From NCBI GenBank assembly GCA_015143295.1, contig CM026560.1:2606501-2670500 (forward strand): a stretch of DNA of 64,000 nt, read 5' to 3'. Positions within the stretch are counted from its first letter, which is position 1, and every line of letters begins with the position of its first letter. Position numbers and translations under genes: made by a program. Under the pieces are notes generated by a model that was given only the letters and a program-made list of their open reading frames with translations, did no database searches and was not told the DNA's origin. Source of the DNA: Tetracentron sinense (lineage: Eukaryota; Streptophyta; Magnoliopsida; Trochodendrales; Trochodendraceae). Shown piece after piece: positions 24,330-37,153 of this stretch.

Positions 24330-25660
24330 CTAGGCCATGAATACTATTACGGTAGATGAAGACTCCTCTTCAGGAGAAGAAATGATCATAGAAGAACCAC
24401 CAGAAGAAACGGAAGTCCGTCCGGCTCCTCCAGAATTTGAAGCAAGAGGTCAAGCAACAGTTGATGATCTCCTTGAAGTTAACCTTGGTTCAGAACAAGA
24501 CCCAATGCCAACTTTCATCAGTGCCTCTCTCTCTCAAACGGAAAAAGAGGAATTTCTTTGTCTCCTAAAAGAGTATAAAAATGTCTTTGCCTGGAACTAC
24601 ACAGAGATGCCTGATTTAGATCCAAAAATTACAGTTCATCATCTCACAACTCGAGAAGATGTCAAGCCAATCAAACAGGCACAAAGACGAGCTCGTCCAA
24701 AACTAGTCGCTCAAATTAAAGCTAAGGTAAATCAACTCCTCAAAACCGGGTTCATAAGAGAGGTTCAATACCCTACTTGGCTTGCCAACATTGTTCCTAT
24801 AAAGAAGAAGAATGGATAGATCCGGGTTTGTATAGACTTCTGAGATTTGAATGAAGTTTGATCTAAGGATGAATTCCCTTTGCCCATCACAGAAATGATG
24901 ATCAATACCACAAATGCACGTTTGGAGTTACATCTGGGAAATTCCTAGGCTTTATGGTACACCATAGAGGAATTGAGATTGACCCCACTAAAATAAGGGC
25001 CATTCGCGAAATGCCTCCTCCAAGAAATCTGCGTGAGTTGAAAGGACTTTAGGGTCAACCCGCTTATATCTAAAGATTCATCTCTAACTTGGCTGGGAGA
25101 TGCCAACCATTTTCTCGATTGATGAAGAAGGGAATACCGTATCAATGGGATGAAGCTTGCCAAAATGCTCTGAACAGCATCAAGACTTCTCACAAATCCA
25201 CAAGTCCTTATGAGTCTCATTAGAGAGAAACCACTTATCCTCTATATCACAGCACTCGAAGAATCTCTCGGAGCTCTCCTTACTCAGCATAATGACCAAG
25301 GAAAAGAAAATGCCTTGTACTACCTAAGCAAGACTCTGGTTAGAGCAGAATGTAGATACAGCCTGATAGAGAAAGTCTGTTTGACCCTCATCTTTGTTCT
25401 GAAGAAATTATGGTATTATATGCTCGAGCATTCGATGAAACTGATATCCAGAGCCGATCCTCTCAAATACATAATGTCCCGCCCCACTCTCTCAAGCAAA
25501 ATGGCAAAATGGGCAGTACTCCTGTCTAAGTTCGAAATCAAATTCGTGCCCCAAAAGCTAATAAAATGGCAAGCCCTTGCTGACTTCCTAGCAGCACATT
25601 CGGTTCCTACGGACTCACCTTTGGTCACCGACCTCCCTGACGAAGAAGTTATATAGGTAC
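24330..25660 (+). mobile_element. Reverse transcriptase and first RNase H region
   Basis: The RT entry region is clear (EYKNVFAWNYTEMPDLDP, then QAQRRARPKL and GFIREVQYPTWLANIVPIKK). It is followed by RT thumb/connection sequence (GIEIDPTKIRAI) and the first RNase H with LSKTLVRAECRYSLIEKVCL, all standard in gypsy pol. Fossil copy, not functional. Confidence 0.82.
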
Positions 25661-26215
25661 AGGTCAAACCAGGCTGGAAGATATACTTTGATGGAGCTTT
25701 AAGAAGCTTTGATGGAATCAAACGCATCAACCTAAAGGAGAACAAATCAGGTGTTGGTATTATCTTTGTCACACCAGACAACACAATCCTACCCTATTCC
25801 TTCACCCTAACAAAAGGATGATCAAATAATGAAACTGAATATGAAACTCTGATAGCAGGTCTTGAATTGGCTCTCGAAATTCCAGTAGATGAACTAACAA
25901 TCTACAGGGATTCAGAACTCATCATCAAACAAGTACGAGGTGAATACGCTGTACGAAGAGTCAACCTCCTTCCCTATCAAAAGATAGTGGATCAGCTACT
26001 TGCTCAAATTCCAAGAAGCAGCCTCTTCCATGTCCGTAGAGGACTCAAAAATCAAGCCAATGCTTTAGCCGGTCTTACAGCATCCCTAACTCTGCTAACA
26101 GACAGGGTGCTGACCATCATAATGGGGGAAAGAAGAAATCTCAAACCCCTTCTAGAGATAGATCTCTTGGAGACAGTTTGTGCTGTGATAAGCAAAGAAA
26201 AAGATGAAGATTGAC
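25661..26215 (+). mobile_element. Second (Tat-type) RNase H region
   Basis: A second RNase H with YFDGA at its start, NETEYETLIAGLELALE in the middle and YRDSELIIKQVRGEY after it. A second RNase H downstream of the first is the hallmark of the Tat lineage of Ty3/gypsy. Fossil copy. Confidence 0.82.
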
Positions 26216-27535
26216 GACAGCCCTTCATCAATTATCTCCAACATGGTCGATTGCCTGGACACCGAGTCAAATGCACTGAAGTCCATCGATAGGTCACAAA
26301 ATTTGTGATGTTGGAAAAAACCTTATATAAAAGGTTCATGGACGGTATCTTAATGAGATGCCTCTTAGGATATAAAATAGATCAAGACATGGAAGAAACT
26401 CATGTCGAGATCTGCGAAGCTCACCAAGCTGGGCCCAAGCTACAAATGCGGATGAAAAGATTAGGCCATTACTAGCCTATGATGATTAATGATTGTCTCA
26501 ACTATGCAAGAAAATGCAAAGTTTGTCAACTTCATGTTGATTTCATACATTGGGCTCCCGAGCCTCTTCACATGATCACATTTCATGGCCATTCGCGGCA
26601 TGGGGAATGAATGTCATAGGACCGTTCATCCCACCATCATCTGTTGGACATCAATACATCCTACCTGCGATGGACTACTTCTCAAAATGGGCTGAAGTCA
26701 TCACTCTCAAAGAGGTCAAACACCACTCAATGGCAGACTTAATCCGGACCCACATCATATATCGGTTCGGGATTCAAGAAAGCATTATCACGGATAATAG
26801 GCAACCTTTTCGAAGTGCCACTATATACAAGTTGTATGTCAAATTTGGTATCTGAGAAAACCATTCCACCCAGTATTATGCAGCCGCAAATGGTCTCGCC
26901 GAAGCCTTCAACAAGATTTTGTGTAAAATCCTCAAGAAAGATGTGGATAAAAGTAAACGGGATTAGCACGAACGCCTACCCGAAGCCCTCTGGGCATACA
27001 GAACTACTCATCGGGCTCCGACATAGGCCACACCGTATTCCCTGGTCTTCGGCGGTGAAGCAGTTCTTCCCCTTGAATTCAGATTCCCTCCCTATAAGTG
27101 GCAATTCAGCAGTCTGTCACAAAAGAAGACTCAGCCAAAGTTCATCTTGCAGAGCTCGAAACTCTTGATGAACGTCGTCTCCAAGCCCAACAGAGTTTAG
27201 AGATGTATAGATAAAGGTTAACTAACGCCTTCAACAAAAGAATAAGACTAAGGTCTTTCAAAACAAGAGATTTGGTCTTAATGGTCAGAACTCCAATCAT
27301 CGTCACTCGTCGAATCAAGGGGAAGCTCGAACCAAAATGGGAAGGGCCATACGTCATCGAGAAGGTATATTCTAATGAAGCGTACCTGCTAATCTCAATG
27401 GATGGAGAACAAATTATCCCTCCATCTAATGCAAGATTCCTCATACGATACTATTCCTATGAATCGAAACGCTTACTAGACCAAAACTTTAAAAGACGGT
27501 GTAGGCAAAATTTAGAGTTCAAAATGACTCGCTAA
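26216..27535 (+). mobile_element. Integrase region of the Tat element
   Basis: The catalytic core is recognisable (WGMNVIGPF, ILPAMDYFSKWAEVI, GIQESIITDN) and so is the C-terminal domain (KWEGPYVIEKVYSNEAYLL). No chromodomain is seen, as expected for Tat. Fossil copy. Confidence 0.82.
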
Positions 27536-27859
27536 GAACAAAACCCTAAGGGGCGGCTTAGGGAAAAATTAGAGTCATGCTCGGTAACTCGAAAACCATA
27601 AGGGACAGCTTAGGCCAAATTTGAGCGGTAATGACTCACTATGTTGAAAACCCTAAGGGGGCTTAGACAAAAAAAATTAAGTTAAAATAAAATGCCCACT
27701 AGACCAAAACTTCAAGAAGAAGGTCGAAGCAAAAATTAGGACAACAAATAGCTCGCTAGACTAACACCCCAAGAGTCAGTCTAGGCAAAAATTAGACCGA
27801 TTTGACAGGCTCGTAAATACGAGCTAAAAAGGTTCACGACGCTTCAAAAGTCTCCAGAA

Positions 27860-28300
27860 TACCAAACCGAAGTCCAAATCCTCCCAGGCATGAACAGAAA
27901 CTGCCTATTCGCTATCAAATTGCGAATCAAAGCTTCAAAAGCCCCTCAAATAAAAGGCCGAAGTCAAACCCTCCCAGGCATAAACGAAAAATGCCTATTC
28001 GTTATCAAATTGCGAATCAAAGCTTCAAAAGCCCCTCAAATACAAGGCCGAAGTCAAACCCTCCTAAACATGAACGGAAACTGCCTATTCGCTATCAAAT
28101 TGCGAATCAAAGCTTCAAAAGCTCTCCAAATACAAGGCTGAATTCAAACCCCCTCAAGCATGAACGAAAACTTTCTATTCGCTATTAAGTTGCGAATCAA
28201 AGCTTCAAAAGCCCCCCAAATACAAAGCTGAAGTCAAAACATTCCTAAGTATGAACGGAAACTACATATTCGCTCTCAAAATGCGAATCTAAATGCCCCT
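27860..28300 (+). repeat. Tandem array, 90-bp period, five units
   Basis: Units start about 90 bases apart (tattcgc marker near 27906, 27996, 28086, 28176 and 28266). Each carries attcgctatcaaattgcgaat, whose ends are inverted, followed by caaagcttcaaaagc. It lies in the spacer after integrase. A larger, looser duplication includes it: 27470-28370 resembles 28570-29110, with catgggtacataggcagcc at 28329 and catgggtacgtaggtagcc at 29063. Confidence 0.8.
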
Positions 28301-29119
28301 TCTGAACTACGTTTGACTTGATCCTATCATGGGTACATAGGCAGCCTAAGAAAATTAGCTTGGGTTCAGTCAGTTTTTCTAAAAGAACACCATCCCCCTG
28401 GAATACAAAATCATTATTATTGCCCCTCAATATGGGTAAATCAAAGAAAATTGCTACTTGATGCACGAAGAAGAAACCACAATTCTAAGGAAGGACTTCT
28501 CACCATCGAAAGCATATCTGCCGATTGCAATGGACGGACAACGGAGTATCTCCCCCGACCAATGTAAGATTCTCAAAGCCTGCTAGACCAAAATCTCAAA
28601 AGATGGTCTAGGCAAAAATTAAGGCACCAAAATACTCGCTAAGTTAAAAATCCGAAAGGATGGCTTAGGCAAAAGTTAGGGTAAAATGGCTTGCTAAGTT
28701 GAAAATCCGAAAGGACAGCTTAGACAAAAAATGAGTCAAAACAAAATGTCCGCTAAGCCAAAACTTCAAGAAGGTCTAGGCAAAAAAATAGGGCAACAAA
28801 AAGCTCGTTAAATGAACACTCCAAGAGTCAATTTAGGCAAAAATTAGAGCAATTTGACAGGCTCCTGAATACGAGCTAAAAAGATTCGTCATTTCTCAAA
28901 GGCTTGTCCTTAAATCACAATTCTAAACCTTCCTAACAGAAACTACCTACTTGTTCTCAAATTAGAAGTCCAAACCTTCCTAGATATGAATGAAAACTAT
29001 CTACTCGTAAATTATGAGTTTAAAATCGCTCCATTTGGAACTATGTTTGGCTTGATCCTATCATGGGTACGTAGGTAGCCTAAAAATGGGTTCAGCCCGT
29101 TCTTTTGAAAGAACACCAA

Positions 29120-32100
29120 TTCCTCAAGATAGAAAGACGAAGTCATTAAAAAAAAGGGGGTGGCAAGAAAGAGAAGAAAGTGTGGAAAATAACGCATGAT
29201 GCACAAAAGAAATTGCAAAATAAAAGATTTCATTGATCGCATCATGAATTACAACATTATGAGAGGCAGTATTAGTCGGAAGAGTGGATGTCACAGGAAA
29301 CAATAATTTCTCTAGCCGAGTAAATTGTTCGGCGTAGGCATTCATCGCTTTATTTCTCATCTCTTCCAATCGAGCTCCTGTGATGATAATCTCTCCGAGA
29401 ACTCGTTGGCCTTCGATGACCATGAGATCCCCTGCTGACAAATCAAATGAAGAAATTTGTAGTGTTATCTCAATGGTCTCACTCATCCTTCTAGCTTCAG
29501 AGACACGAACCAAAGCGATGTCCAACTCCCTCCGGATTCTGTTCACCTCAGCGTCAGCGGCATATTTAGCTTCCTTAGCTTCGAATAATCGAGCACGGTA
29601 GCTATCAACAATTTCAGAGACTTCTCTTATCATGTTGGACGTCTGGCTAATATAGTCCATTGCTTGCGTCCTGATTGATTAAATGTCAATTACATCGGTT
29701 ACTCGTTGAACCCGATGAGCCAGGTTTATCAGAGTCTCAGCCTCTCTTTGCATGATAGGATTTCAGAGTCCTAAATTGTCGAGAGTATTGAAGGCAGAGA
29801 TACAATCTATCTCCATTTGTCCAAATTGCTTATAGCTCCTGGTCAACAAAACGGATCTCAAAGTATAAAGAATTCGCATGGCACTTTCCGCGAAAATGTC
29901 TGCCATCATTGGAGAAGGCAACATGTTTGGGATAGCGACAAGAAGATTGAAGGCAAAAGGAGGAGTAGTCCTCAACCTATCAAGTGTGGTTGACAAAAGA
30001 GAGACAAGTGTTAAATAAATAAAAAAGGGGAAGATGAAGGGAATAATAAAGGAAATAAATACTCACCAAGAATCTTAGAGATTATTCCGTGGAGGTGATG
30101 GAATTCTTCCCTGGGTTCTGACCATAAGTTAGGTCTTCCTTCGAATTGGTTAGCTGAAGGAGGAGGAGATGGTGTATATTCAGGAGATGGAGGAGCTTCT
30201 AACAGCAAAACTCTGTTAGTAGAAGGATTAATATCAGATGCCGCCTCCATCCCTGATGGATCAACGGTTATTTCTTCATCCCCGTCCTCTACAAATATTT
30301 CTGGAGTTTCGACATTCTCCAGTTCCTGTATTGTCTCAAACAAAGTAATTTGAGGCTCTCCTTCGGGTTTGGCTTGGACCTCTGTCCCAGCTTCGATATC
30401 TTCTAACTCTGGTCTTGCCTCAAGCACAATTAGCCTTTGACTGAGTTTCAAGAACGACATCTTCAGAAACATCATTGATAGGATTAACGGTCGCTACATT
30501 GACTACGACATCAGCTTCTACCTCTATCTCAGTTCTGTCTGGCACAGAACCAGCTTCGACTGGAGTAGTTTCTGGAATAGTTTCATTAAGCCCAATTGGC
30601 TTGTGAACAGCCCCTGAGCCAAATGATTGTCCGATATCATGGACAAAAGGAATTGATTTTTTAGACTTTCTAGTTTGAAGTGAAAGTGTTGCAATTTCAA
30701 TCGTTTCAGCCTCATAAAGTTGTTCTTCTTCAGCTTCCTCTGCTTCAACCAGGCTTTGACAAAAAGCCTCTAAAGCCTCGTCACCAAGCCTCATACTAGC
30801 AAAAGTGTCATCTGGAGCTCCATCTGTGATAGGATTATAATCATCAAGCGCTTCAGCAAAATCAGCAGACCAAGCTTCAGCTTCTGCCGATAAATCAAAC
30901 CGATCTCCACCAAAAGTTTCAGCATCCAGTTGAACAGTATGAGATGAACTTCCAAAGAAAAAGGTCCTTGAGCTAAGCTCTTGCCTGGGTACTGACTCTT
31001 CAAGATGGTTCCTAATTCTCGATACAAACTCACCATCATTGGAATCAAAAGACAATGCTTGGTCCCCATGGCCAATCTTTCAGCCATCACGAAAGTTTCC
31101 GAAAAAATGACTTCTCCTCGGTAGGAAGGCAATACCAAACTATAAAGCCAATAGGAGATGAAGGCAGCTAAATAACCTTCACGGCTTATGCCATAGCTTG
31201 TCAAGATTTCAGAATTCCGAATCTCTTCATCAGATGGAGTAGGCTTTGGGACCCATGAGTAGACGCAAGTTTTCCCATGGAAAAAATAATCCAACCACAG
31301 AGTGAAGGAAACACGGCGAAGTTTGTTCTTATCTTAAGTCTTCCCTTCCTTTGCCGCAGTTGCTTTTGTTGTCCCTTCAGCATCTTCAGTTCCTTCTTCT
31401 TCTTCTTCTTTTCCCTCTGCTGACTCAATAGCCACTATAGCAACTTGCTTACCTTTCACATTGCTTAGCTTACGGCCAAGGATTGTGTTATAAGCTGTAA
31501 ATAGCTCCCTGGCATAGCTAGGGACCTCATCTGAATAGAGGTTGGCGTTAAATGGGGTAAATTCATCGTACATTGCTCCATCTAAAGGAAGTCCAGAGAT
31601 GTGAAACATCGCATTCATCGGAATACCAACCTCTCCCCAAGCCCTATGGAATGTGTTGGTCGTTGTGCACTAACGGTTCAAAAAACTGCACAAGAAATGA
31701 GCGTCCCTTTTATATTCATACCGGGCCAATGCAAAACCTCCCCGGATTCCGACTGCGTTCAGCTCTGTATGAAAATGAATGTAAACATTATGCACCCAAG
31801 CCAGCCATAGGTCCCAGGTATCCACAAAGGAAGCACCTTTCACCAACATGGCATTGTCCCAAAGGACTTTGTCAGTTCTGTTCAGCAGAATGTTGAATCT
31901 TTCCTTCGTTACCCACGCCGGGTCTTCTACAGGGAGGTCAGCTTCTTTGACAGGTTTCAGGTATAAAATCTTGCCTTCAGATAGGCTACCTACGATACCA
32001 GATCTAGGATCAAAAAGAGCAACAGGAGCAATACTCTCTTCCACACATTCAGCAGGGTCCCCTATCCTGATGGGTTTGACTTCTCCAACGCCGCCTAGGC

Positions 32101-32215
32101 CCATTATCTCTATATGGCAGGTCAAAGTTTGACCAGTCTGATCATCTTCGTCAATTTCCAGCCAGCGAAGTGTCTGCTTTCCGATAAAATGTCGTGAAGA
32201 AACAGCCATTCTACA
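29120..32215 (-). mobile_element. Antisense plant-mobile-domain-like passenger region of the Tat element
   Basis: A long minus-strand coding region lies between integrase and the 3' LTR. Upstream parts (about 31100-32209) contain WDLWLAWVHNVYIHF, AMFHISGLPLDGAMYDE, and AFISYWLYSLVLPS followed by LAMGTKHCLLIPMMVSLYREL. This resembles the plant mobile domain (PMD) family of MAIN/MAIL-like proteins. The downstream part (about 29120-31050) is acidic and ends in a coiled coil (YRARLFEAKEAKYAADAEVN). Antisense ORFs in this position are known in Tat elements, and PMD domains are known to be carried by gypsy and MuDR transposons. The match here is by eye. Broken, fossil copy. Confidence 0.65.
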
Positions 32216-32250
32216 CAAAGGAAGAATGGAGGTTAATCAGGTATGGTATG

Positions 32251-34544
32251 TGTAACGCCCCAAAATACCCCCTAGGAGTTTAGGGATATTTTAGGTGTCA
32301 CACTGCGAACCTATCAAACCATCCTGTAATGCACAAGATAAAATACAGTACTCATAACGATAATCAGAGCGCGGAAGCTATCATATATGCGGAAGCGTAA
32401 ACAAATTTTCATTTCTTCTGATGATCCAAAATAGTATTCCAAGTTAACATAAATACAAGACATGTCTAAGCCTAAGGTGGACAGGCCCACCTATCAAAAT
32501 ATCAAAATACACCAAACTCTCTCATACTCTCCCCTCAACAGTAGTCGAGGTATGGCCACGCATCGAGGTCTCGGTCCGCCTGAGACTGTAATGGGATAGC
32601 CGACTCTCTCTCCTCTGTATAATCTTCCTCGACCCAAGGCTCCGGGTCGAGGGCTCCCTCAGTACCTGCCGACATGAAAGTACGGCTGAGCATGGAATAC
32701 TCAGCGAGTACAAGCTACTAGCAGACCATAACAATAATAAAAACACATAATGGTAATATCATACAAGCAGTAATGGAAACATCACAAAGAAACAGTATAG
32801 GGCATGACACAATACAAGCATCCTGACGTGCGTACATGAATGCAAAAATGCCGATAAAACTCATGCTTGAAAACCCTTGTCATGTCCCGGTATGCCTCGT
32901 AGAAATCATGTATGCGTGCATGCATGAATGCATGATCATCATCTTGTAAACTAGTGAGCCAGAGGCTAGCACCCGAATCTCCCTGGGCTGCCAACCTCCT
33001 TGATATGCAATGCACTTGTGAGCCAGAGGTTAGTACCCGAATCCTCCCTGGGCTACCAACCTCCTTGTTATGAAATGCACTTGTGAGCCAGAGGCTAGCA
33101 CCCGAATGTCCCTGGGCTACCAACCTCCTTGATATGCAATGCACTTGTGAGCCAGAGGTTAGTACCCGAATCCTCCCTGGGCTACCAACCTCCTTGACAT
33201 GCAATATTTTCTTGTTGTTTATTATATGCACATGCTCTTGAAATCTCGGTTCATGCTATCATGCGTGCTCGTGTACGTGTCCATAGTGACAATCATGATA
33301 TGAACATAGGTAACATAAGTAGTTTGCATAACATTTGATCAATTTATCATTTCTAAGAACGCGCACATAAAACCCATTTCCATATTCTTCATTGAGATCA
33401 TTTATTCATAGTTTAGGTATTTTGTCAAACAGTTTCATACATTATTCCTTAGTAGTTTATCTCCTTCTTTTAAATGCATATTTTCCATTCCATCACGCAA
33501 TGGTAAGTTTGTTATTTGTACTATGCCCATCCTCCATTTTCCAATCCACAACCCACACATCATACATCACACCTTCGGCATCCAATCGCCATATCCAATC
33601 TCCCATCCACACATTCATTCCATTCCCCTTATCTTGTTTATATTTGTTGAGTTAATACAATGCATAGGGAAGGAAAAGCATAATATATAGAATCACCATT
33701 TACACTAGAAAACCTAGGTTATTGCTAGGGAAAGTTAGTAGGGTGTACTAACCTTAAATCAAGGCTTGATCCTTGGTAGAAACCTTGATTGAAGCTCCAA
33801 CTTGAAGGAAGAACACCTTTGCTTGAAGGAGACTTGAGTTGGGGAAGAAACCTCTTTCAAAAACGTGCTTGGGTTGCTGCCCTAGCTTGGAGAATGGAAC
33901 CCCACACGAGCTTGAGTTGAAATCTTGAAGAAAATGTGCTTGGGGACGATCTAGGGTCTTCACCCCTTTGATTTCTTCTCCAATGGAAAACCCTATTTGC
34001 AAATCCCCTTCTCCTCTCTCTCTATCTCTCAAAATCCCTTAAGTGTTGTGAATGAAGCCCTAAAGGCTCGGGCAAGCCTTAAGGAGAAAGGATTTAACCC
34101 CCAAAAGACGATAAAGCCCTTACTGAAATTTCTGCAAAAACGCGAAGACCGAGCGATCGGTGGTTATGGCCGATCGATCGGTTGCCTACCGAGCGATCGG
34201 TGTTTATGACCGATCGACCGGTCAAAAACTCACTCTCTGGAAAATTTCCCCATACAAAATTTCTGACCGCGCGATAGCTACCGATCGATCGGTTATGGAC
34301 CGATCGATCGCTGACTGGACCGAGCGATCGGTTCTCTGTATGTCTGGACTGTTTTGACCATATCTTTTGACTCGCTTGTCGGATTTCGACGATTCAACTT
34401 GCGTTGGATCCGTCTTTCGAAAACGAACATTTCTGACGTTTCGGAATTTCTGATTTCTCCCTTATTTATTAATTAGACTATAAAAACGGCCAATTAGCTA
34501 TGAAGGTGGTATTCATTAAGGATGAAAAAGTCTGGGGTGCTACA
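32251..34544 (-). mobile_element. Solo LTR, gypsy-type family Z, copy 2 (nested in the Tat element)
   Basis: Starts TGTAACGCCCCAAAATACC and ends ggggtgctaca. It is flanked by a perfect GTATG duplication (32246-32250 and 34545-34549). It aligns with the solo LTR at 11395-13598. It has four copies of the gtgagccagaggctagcacc unit (about 32950-33203, period about 65 bp), one more than the other copy, and a cgatcggt cluster at about 34145-34340. It landed just before the start of the antisense region, after the Tat insertion. Confidence 0.88.
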
Positions 34545-34549
34545 GTATG

Positions 34550-35803
34550 TCACATGAATAATCCAAATTTGTTAACAACATCCTTAAAGGGATAAAATAA
34601 TTTAATTTATGGGGTCACATTTGGACCTAAGTCTTGACTAAAATGGTTAAGATCTCTTAGAAAATCTCTCAATCGGTTTGAAATGGTCTAAGGATCGAGC
34701 CTTAAGGACTTAACCAAAATTTTGGAAAAGCCCTGCCCGTGGATAAGTCTATGGGTAAACCTTAAGACTTAACCAAAATTTTGAAAAAGTCCTGTCCGCG
34801 GATAAGTCTGCGAGTAAACTTTAAGGACTTAACCAAAATTTTGGAAAAGTCCTATCCGCGGATAAGTCTGCGGGTAAACCGTAAGGACTTAACAAAATTT
34901 TGGAAAAGTCCCACCCGCAAATAAGTCTGCGGGTAAATTTTGGGACTTAACCAAAATATTAGAAAAGCCCATAAGCAAAATGTCCAGGGGCATTAGTTAG
35001 TGCCCGCAAGCACAATGCCCGCAGATATTAATTAAAGCCCCTGAACAAAAGTCCTTGGACAAAGTTAGTCCACAGACAAGTTTGCGAACAAAAGGTCATC
35101 TTCTCAAATGACCCTTCAGGGTTTCCTCATCGGAAAACCTTGGAATTCCGATAATTGTATTGGAATTCCTGCTTGGAAAAAAGTTCAGAATGCCCAAAAA
35201 GGCATTCCATGGGCTCCTTCAATTGGGAAAACCCCAAAGAATGCCTCAAAAGGGCATTCCGAAACCTTGGGATGAGGAAAATTCCTCATCCTTCTCTCTG
35301 AGAATCAAGAAACCCTAAAGAAAAGGGTTTCCTCTCAAGAAAATGTAGCCTAGGAAGAGCTAAAGCTCTTCCCCCCCTTTTTAAAATAAAAAAAGAAAAG
35401 TCTACCTAAAAATGGGAAGACTGAATGAAAGGGAATAAATTTTCTTCTCTGAAAATGAAGAGCTCTAGGTTCTCTGGAGCTCTCTGGTTCTCTGAAAATG
35501 GGAAGGCAAAGTGTCTTCCCTGAGGACGAAGGGTACTTTATATAAGGACCCCTATTAAAAAATCTAGGTTGTCCATTTTAAAATGGACAGCCTAGATGGC
35601 AGGAGAAAATCTCCCGCCGTCTGGCATTAAGGAGGAAAAACCTCCATCATGAGGGTTTCTCGAAACCCACTACTATGTAGTGGGCTGTTCGCTAAGGTAC
35701 AGCCCGCGGAGTAAGGAGACAATAAGCCTCCCCATACTTACTGCCATATGGAAGGATCTGAATGGCTGGAACATTCTCAGCCATTCAAATCCTGAGGGGC
35801 ATT
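34550..35803 (+). mobile_element. 3' spacer of the Tat element
   Basis: Continuation of the Tat element after the nested solo LTR. A degenerate repeat of about 60 bases (ggacttaaccaaaattttgg...gataagtctgcgggtaa) occurs four to five times at about 34680-34970. A short purine tract (gagggg) sits just before the 3' LTR and may be the polypurine tract. No coding region recognised. Confidence 0.6.
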
Positions 35804-37153
35804 TGTGGGCAGTGAAATCTTACCACCCGAAAGGCGGGTGCATGGTGCACCTGCCTACAAAGGATCACCACCCATTGGATGGGCAGTTAGGCTTCGTGCA
35901 TGCCAAAGGCACGCGCGCTAGCTAGCTTAGGGTTGGCTTACCGCCAGCCCGCTTAGCATTAAATGCTAATCAGCAAGGCATTAATGTCCCGCGGACACCT
36001 TTTGTGTCAGCCCTTAGGGGACCGACACGTGGATGGGATTTGCCCTTGCGGACAAATCTATATTCAAACTTGCGGATAGACTCTATGAGTCCATCCGCGG
36101 GCCAGTTAATGACTAGCCTAGTCCATGACCATAAAAGATCATGGACTTGACCCAGACCAAGGGTTGAACCCATGGTCTTACCCTATATTGGTTCGTGGGC
36201 TGACTAAGGTCAGACCCTGGGTCGCAGTACAAATATACTTGGACCTGACCTAGACCATGGTCTCACCTCTTTTATTTGCGAACTAACCGAAGTCAGTCCT
36301 TTTCCAGATAGCAGCCATTATTTGATCGCCATGTGGTAGAGAATCCTTAATAAAAAGGACTCTCTACCATCTTTGGGGGGGTCCCAAGATAGAAATCCCC
36401 TCTCTTTCTCTAATAAGAGAGTGTCATATGTCACCCTATTTGAAATGGAAAGTTATCTCTTCCCTTTTTTGGAAAGATAAGAATCTTTCCCCTTTTTGGG
36501 GGAAAATATTTGATCCTCCCAAGTTTCCCAGAAAAGGAAACCAATTTGAAATCCTTCAAAAAGGACTCTTATCCGAGTGGTTTCTCTAAGATAAGAGAAA
36601 CCAACTATCTTGGATAGATGGCTCTCTCTAAGGAGAGTTGGCCTCTTTTAATTTCCTAAAAAAGAGGAAGTCAAGGGGGAGTCCAAAGAGGACTCTCCAA
36701 AAGATATAAAAGAAAAATTTTCTCACAAGAAACTCTCAATGCAAAAATACCCACGTACGTAGGGAAGAAGAAAAAGAAAAAGCTTTCTTTTTGCAGGAAC
36801 ACAGCAACCAAGAAAGAAGAAGGAGGATCTCCCCCATATGGAGAATATCAGGTGAACCCTCAATAAGGTCACCTCTCTTTCTGTTCTTTCTTTTTTATAC
36901 TAAAACCTCTATGAGGTATCTTGTAATGCCTACATGGGATCTGGGCAACCCCATTGAATAAATACAAATGCTTTATTCAATATTTGTTCTTCTTTTAATC
37001 TTTCTTCTTAATCAGAAGTTCTTCCCCAAATAGGAAAAATAATTAACAATCTGAGTTTACTCAGATTGGAAGGATAGTCCCCCATAACAAACAATAAACT
37101 CCATACAAAAATAGAGAAATTTTGAAAGTAAAGAAACAATTTCACCACTTACA
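35804..37153 (+). repeat. 3' LTR of the Tat element
   Basis: Starts TGTGGGCAGTGAAATC and ends cacttaca, the partner of 16249-17614. It is followed by CCAGT, the right target duplicate, and then by the second piece of the family Y solo LTR. Confidence 0.88.

Larger units (their letters stand above)
16249..37153 (+). mobile_element. Ty3/gypsy element, Tat lineage (Ogre-like size), fossil
   Basis: LTRs at 16249-17614 and 35804-37153 bound gag, protease, reverse transcriptase, RNase H, a second Tat-type RNase H and integrase on the plus strand, followed by a repeat-rich spacer and an antisense coding region. The target duplication is CCAAT (16244-16248) versus CCAGT (37154-37158). Without the nested solo LTR (32251-34544) the element is about 18.6 kb, large for gypsy elements and in the Ogre/Tat size range. 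It is broken, with many breaks across gag-pol. By eye the LTRs agree at roughly nine of ten positions over the stretch compared, so it is old. Confidence 0.9.

Noticed and set aside
27860-28300. Regular repeats that could suggest a CRISPR array
   Set aside because: Units of about 90 bp are contiguous with no unique spacers, and the context is a plant retrotransposon.
32782-33231. 149-codon minus-strand frame with repeated residues
   Set aside because: Translation of the gtgagcc tandem units inside the solo LTR; no protein evidence.
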